The notes beneath the pieces are model-generated. The model made no database searches and was not told the DNA's origin. It saw only the letters and a program-made list of their open reading frames with translations. The position numbers and the translations under genes are program-made. Below are positions 53,813-55,520 of a DNA stretch of 55,520 bases, in pieces (within the stretch, counting starts at the first letter, position 1; every line of letters begins with the position of its first letter). Source of the stretch: an uncultured Campylobacteraceae bacterium (GTDB lineage Bacteria; Campylobacterota; Campylobacteria; Campylobacterales; Arcobacteraceae); the NCBI GenBank assembly GCA_937138295.1, contig CAKZOX010000006.1, positions 1 through 55,520 on the forward strand. The letters run 5' to 3'.

Positions 53813-54199
53813 TTACTCCTTAATCAACGTATAAAATAAGATTAACCAACCTATGATTTGAGCTGTTCCACCAATAGGTGTAATTGCTCCTAATACAGGC
53901 ATATCTAAAATTGCTAACATGTATAATGAAACTGAAAAAATAATAGTTCCAATTAAAATAAAATAAAATGATAGTTTGATTCTTTTAGTATTTGATATAA
54001 AATTAGCAATAATACCTAAAGCAAATAATCCTAAAGTATTATAAAATTGATATTCAACACCTGTATGATATATTGTTAAATAATGCTCACTTAAGATATT
54101 TTTTAAACCATGAGCACCAAAGGCTCCAAAAGATATAGCTAATGCTAGGAGAAGTGAAGCAGTAGCTAAAATCTGCTTACTATGTTTATTTAATGTCAT
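53813..54199 (-). CDS. DUF423 family membrane protein
   Basis: This 128-residue protein has four membrane helices and the DUF423 motifs SFGAFGAHGLKN near the start and YQFYNTLGLF. Its function is unknown. It lies upstream of the channel gene, whose ribosome binding site overlaps the end of this gene, so they are probably co-translated. Confidence 0.9.
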   Translation of the reverse strand: MTLNKHSKQILATASLLLALAISFGAFGAHGLKNILSEHYLTIYHTGVEYQFYNTLGLFALGIIANFISNTKRIKLSFYFILIGTIIFSVSLYMLAILDMPVLGAITPIGGTAQIIGWLILFYTLIKE

Positions 54200-54249
54200 T
54201 TTGATATCCCAATATTTTTTGAGAATTGTATCAAAAAAACATTAATGTA

Positions 54250-54510
54250 TTATTTTTTCTTTTTAGCAGAAAAACCAGCACCTTTTTTTGATTTTTTTTC
54301 TAAGTCTAAATTAGACATTAAATCTTTATAATCAATTCCCTCTTGATTCATTTTAGCAAAACAAGCAGCTAAAGCACCAATAGCATTAGGTACCTTTTCT
54401 TTTTTCTTGTATGCCTGAATATTTTTATCACTTACTTTGATTAGATCAGTGAACTTTGGTATTGTTAACTCTGCATCTAATAGATGTTTTTTAAAATCAA
54501 TAAAAGTCAT
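54250..54510 (-). CDS. Small helix-turn-helix-like protein
   Basis: 86 residues from the ATG at 54510, chosen for the AGGA upstream; an ATG at 54546 would add 12 residues. The middle (LTIPKFTDLIKVSDKNIQAY and KVPNAIGALAACF) looks like a divergent Cro/C1-type DNA-binding fold, and the C terminus is a lysine-rich tail (KKSKKGAGFSAKKKK). It may bind nucleic acid, but no known function is apparent. Confidence 0.6.
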   Translation of the reverse strand: MTFIDFKKHLLDAELTIPKFTDLIKVSDKNIQAYKKKEKVPNAIGALAACFAKMNQEGIDYKDLMSNLDLEKKSKKGAGFSAKKKK

Positions 54511-54589
54511 AAATTTTCCTATAATTATTTGTAACATTTTACACAATATATTTTAAATGAAAATAAAATTTCTATAGAATCACTATATT

Positions 54590-55039
54590 TTATAACCTTG
54601 TATCAATTTCCCAGAAAAAATCAATCCAACAATCGGCATTTCTTATATAAAAATCAGGTTTTAATAAAGCCCCATCTTTATAATATATTGAAGCAATCTT
54701 AATATCTAAATTAGGAAATTTATCATTTAAGATATCAATAACTTTTAATAAAGTTTTACCACTATCTACTATATCATCAACAATTACAATTTTTTTATAA
54801 GCACTTAAATCAGGAATATTAAAAACTTCTACAGATGATAGTTGTATTTCATTATCATAAGAAATAGAATTTATAGAAAAAAGATTTCTATTATTAATTG
54901 TATTACAAATAAAGTGACCTAATGTTAAACCACCCCTAGCAACAGCTAAAACTACTTCAGGATTAAAATCATTAATCTTAGAAGATAAAATATTTACATC
55001 ATTTTTAAACATTTCATATGAATAATATACTTTTTCCAA
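54590..55039 (-). CDS. Phosphoribosyltransferase (xanthine/hypoxanthine type)
   Basis: This 149-residue protein starts at a TTG with AAAGGA five bases upstream. It has the PRPP loop IVIVDDIVDSGKT (84-96) and the AVARGGLTLG loop of type I PRTases. It most resembles guanine/xanthine phosphoribosyltransferases that salvage purines. It could also be a regulator, as not all PRT-fold proteins are enzymes. Confidence 0.82.
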   Translation of the reverse strand: MEKVYYSYEMFKNDVNILSSKINDFNPEVVLAVARGGLTLGHFICNTINNRNLFSINSISYDNEIQLSSVEVFNIPDLSAYKKIVIVDDIVDSGKTLLKVIDILNDKFPNLDIKIASIYYKDGALLKPDFYIRNADCWIDFFWEIDTRL

Positions 55040-55179
55040 ATATATCCTTTTATTTTTTATAATTGTATTACAACAATTTAAAATATATATTAATTTAAAA
55101 AGATTAATCTATAATAATATTAATTATCTTTTAAGAAATAACTTAATAATATATTTACAACTATATAATAAGGAAATAT

Positions 55180-55520
55180 ATGTATACAAATATACTAAAA
55201 ATAATAGGAATAAGTTTAATAGGTATAACATTTACAGCATGTACAAATGTTAAAACAGCAGATTTATCTAACACAAATATAGATTTAAAATCAATAACAA
55301 GTAATGCAGATATAGCTATAAAAAATAATAATATAAAAGTTAATGAAATCGATATGTATATGAAAAATGAATATCCTATTCTTATGAAACAATTGGAAGA
55401 TTTTGATTTAAGATTTGATTATAAAAACAATATTACAACATTATTAATATGTAAAAATGATTTAGCTGTAATTGAAGATTTATCTTGTGATAATAAAATC
55501 AATGCTTATTATAAAAATGA
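55180..55520 (+). CDS. Putative lipoprotein, truncated by the window end
   Basis: An ATG at 55180 with AAGGA five bases upstream opens a frame that runs to the last base, at least 113 residues. It begins MYTNILKIIGISLIGITFTAC, a lipoprotein signal with Cys21, and continues with a helical, Asn/Asp/Ile-rich region. No family is recognised and the C terminus is missing. Confidence 0.6.
   Translation, partial: MYTNILKIIGISLIGITFTACTNVKTADLSNTNIDLKSITSNADIAIKNNNIKVNEIDMYMKNEYPILMKQLEDFDLRFDYKNNITTLLICKNDLAVIEDLSCDNKINAYYKN

Overview
The window looks like chromosomal DNA from an Arcobacter-type member of the Campylobacterota. The base composition is very A+T rich. Gene neighbourhoods are typical of the class: oorDABC; an msbA-pyrD-M16 protease-dapA-SDR-pgsA run that I recall from Campylobacter and Helicobacter; a desulforubrerythrin next to a PerR-type Fur protein; a NavAb-like ion channel; and several soluble sensor kinases with the HQW[K/R]QPL box. 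The genus cannot be fixed from the sequence alone. No rRNA, tRNA, CRISPR array or insertion sequence was seen. No stretch longer than 300 bases lacks a gene; the longest gaps are 42270-42521, 24161-24394 and 1244-1467.

Layout. 1-1470 is an accessory-looking edge: a partial lysine-rich protein of unknown function, a strongly acidic ArdA-like (antirestriction DNA mimic) protein, and a cluster of AGTATGA repeats. 1468-7977 carries an ABC-F ATPase, a YqeY protein, a diguanylate cyclase, a GAF histidine kinase, a TIGR02757 protein and an SDR. 7985-12148 is a minus-strand group: formyl-THF cyclo-ligase, RNase Y, RsmD, an orphan DppC-like permease and a lipoprotein. 12209-20676 holds a TlpA-like thioredoxin, FtsY, an esterase, a tandem thioredoxin, a methyltransferase with an RNase H-like protein, and a complete DctPQM TRAP transporter. 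20804-25054 has RadA, YbeY, a Ca/Na exchanger, PerR and desulforubrerythrin.

25129-36646 is a long, tightly packed plus-strand run for envelope and metabolism: an EEP-family hydrolase, MurJ, MsbA, PyrD, an M16 peptidase, a truncated globin, DapA, a FabL-like enoyl reductase, PgsA, RseP and YggS. A GNAT-nitrilase fusion follows. 38248-42269 is minus-strand: a sensor kinase, TrpC, a TPR protein, a YkgJ-type protein and a TrmN6-like methyltransferase. 42522-45394 is oorDABC, the ferredoxin-linked 2-oxoglutarate oxidoreductase of the TCA cycle. 45410-55039 is minus-strand: a DnaQ-type exonuclease, TrpF, Rpe, a cytochrome c, a Nudix hydrolase, YajQ, an 883-residue membrane sensor kinase, a nucleotide-sugar-epimerase-like protein, a voltage-gated channel, a DUF423 protein, a small helix-turn-helix-like protein and a phosphoribosyltransferase. 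A lipoprotein runs off the right edge.

The most interesting observation is the one-domain voltage-gated channel at 53010-53810. Its selectivity filter reads TFEDWTD. The extra aspartates sit where mutations turned NavAb and NaChBac into calcium channels, so this may be a native bacterial calcium or mixed-cation channel. Other points of interest are the ArdA-like gene beside a repeat cluster, a terminator hairpin that buries the ribosome binding site of the next gene, a FabL-type enoyl reductase, a globin embedded in a conserved envelope/lysine cluster, and a DppC-like permease with no partner genes. Several genes start with TTG or GTG behind good Shine-Dalgarno sites, and these starts were chosen deliberately.
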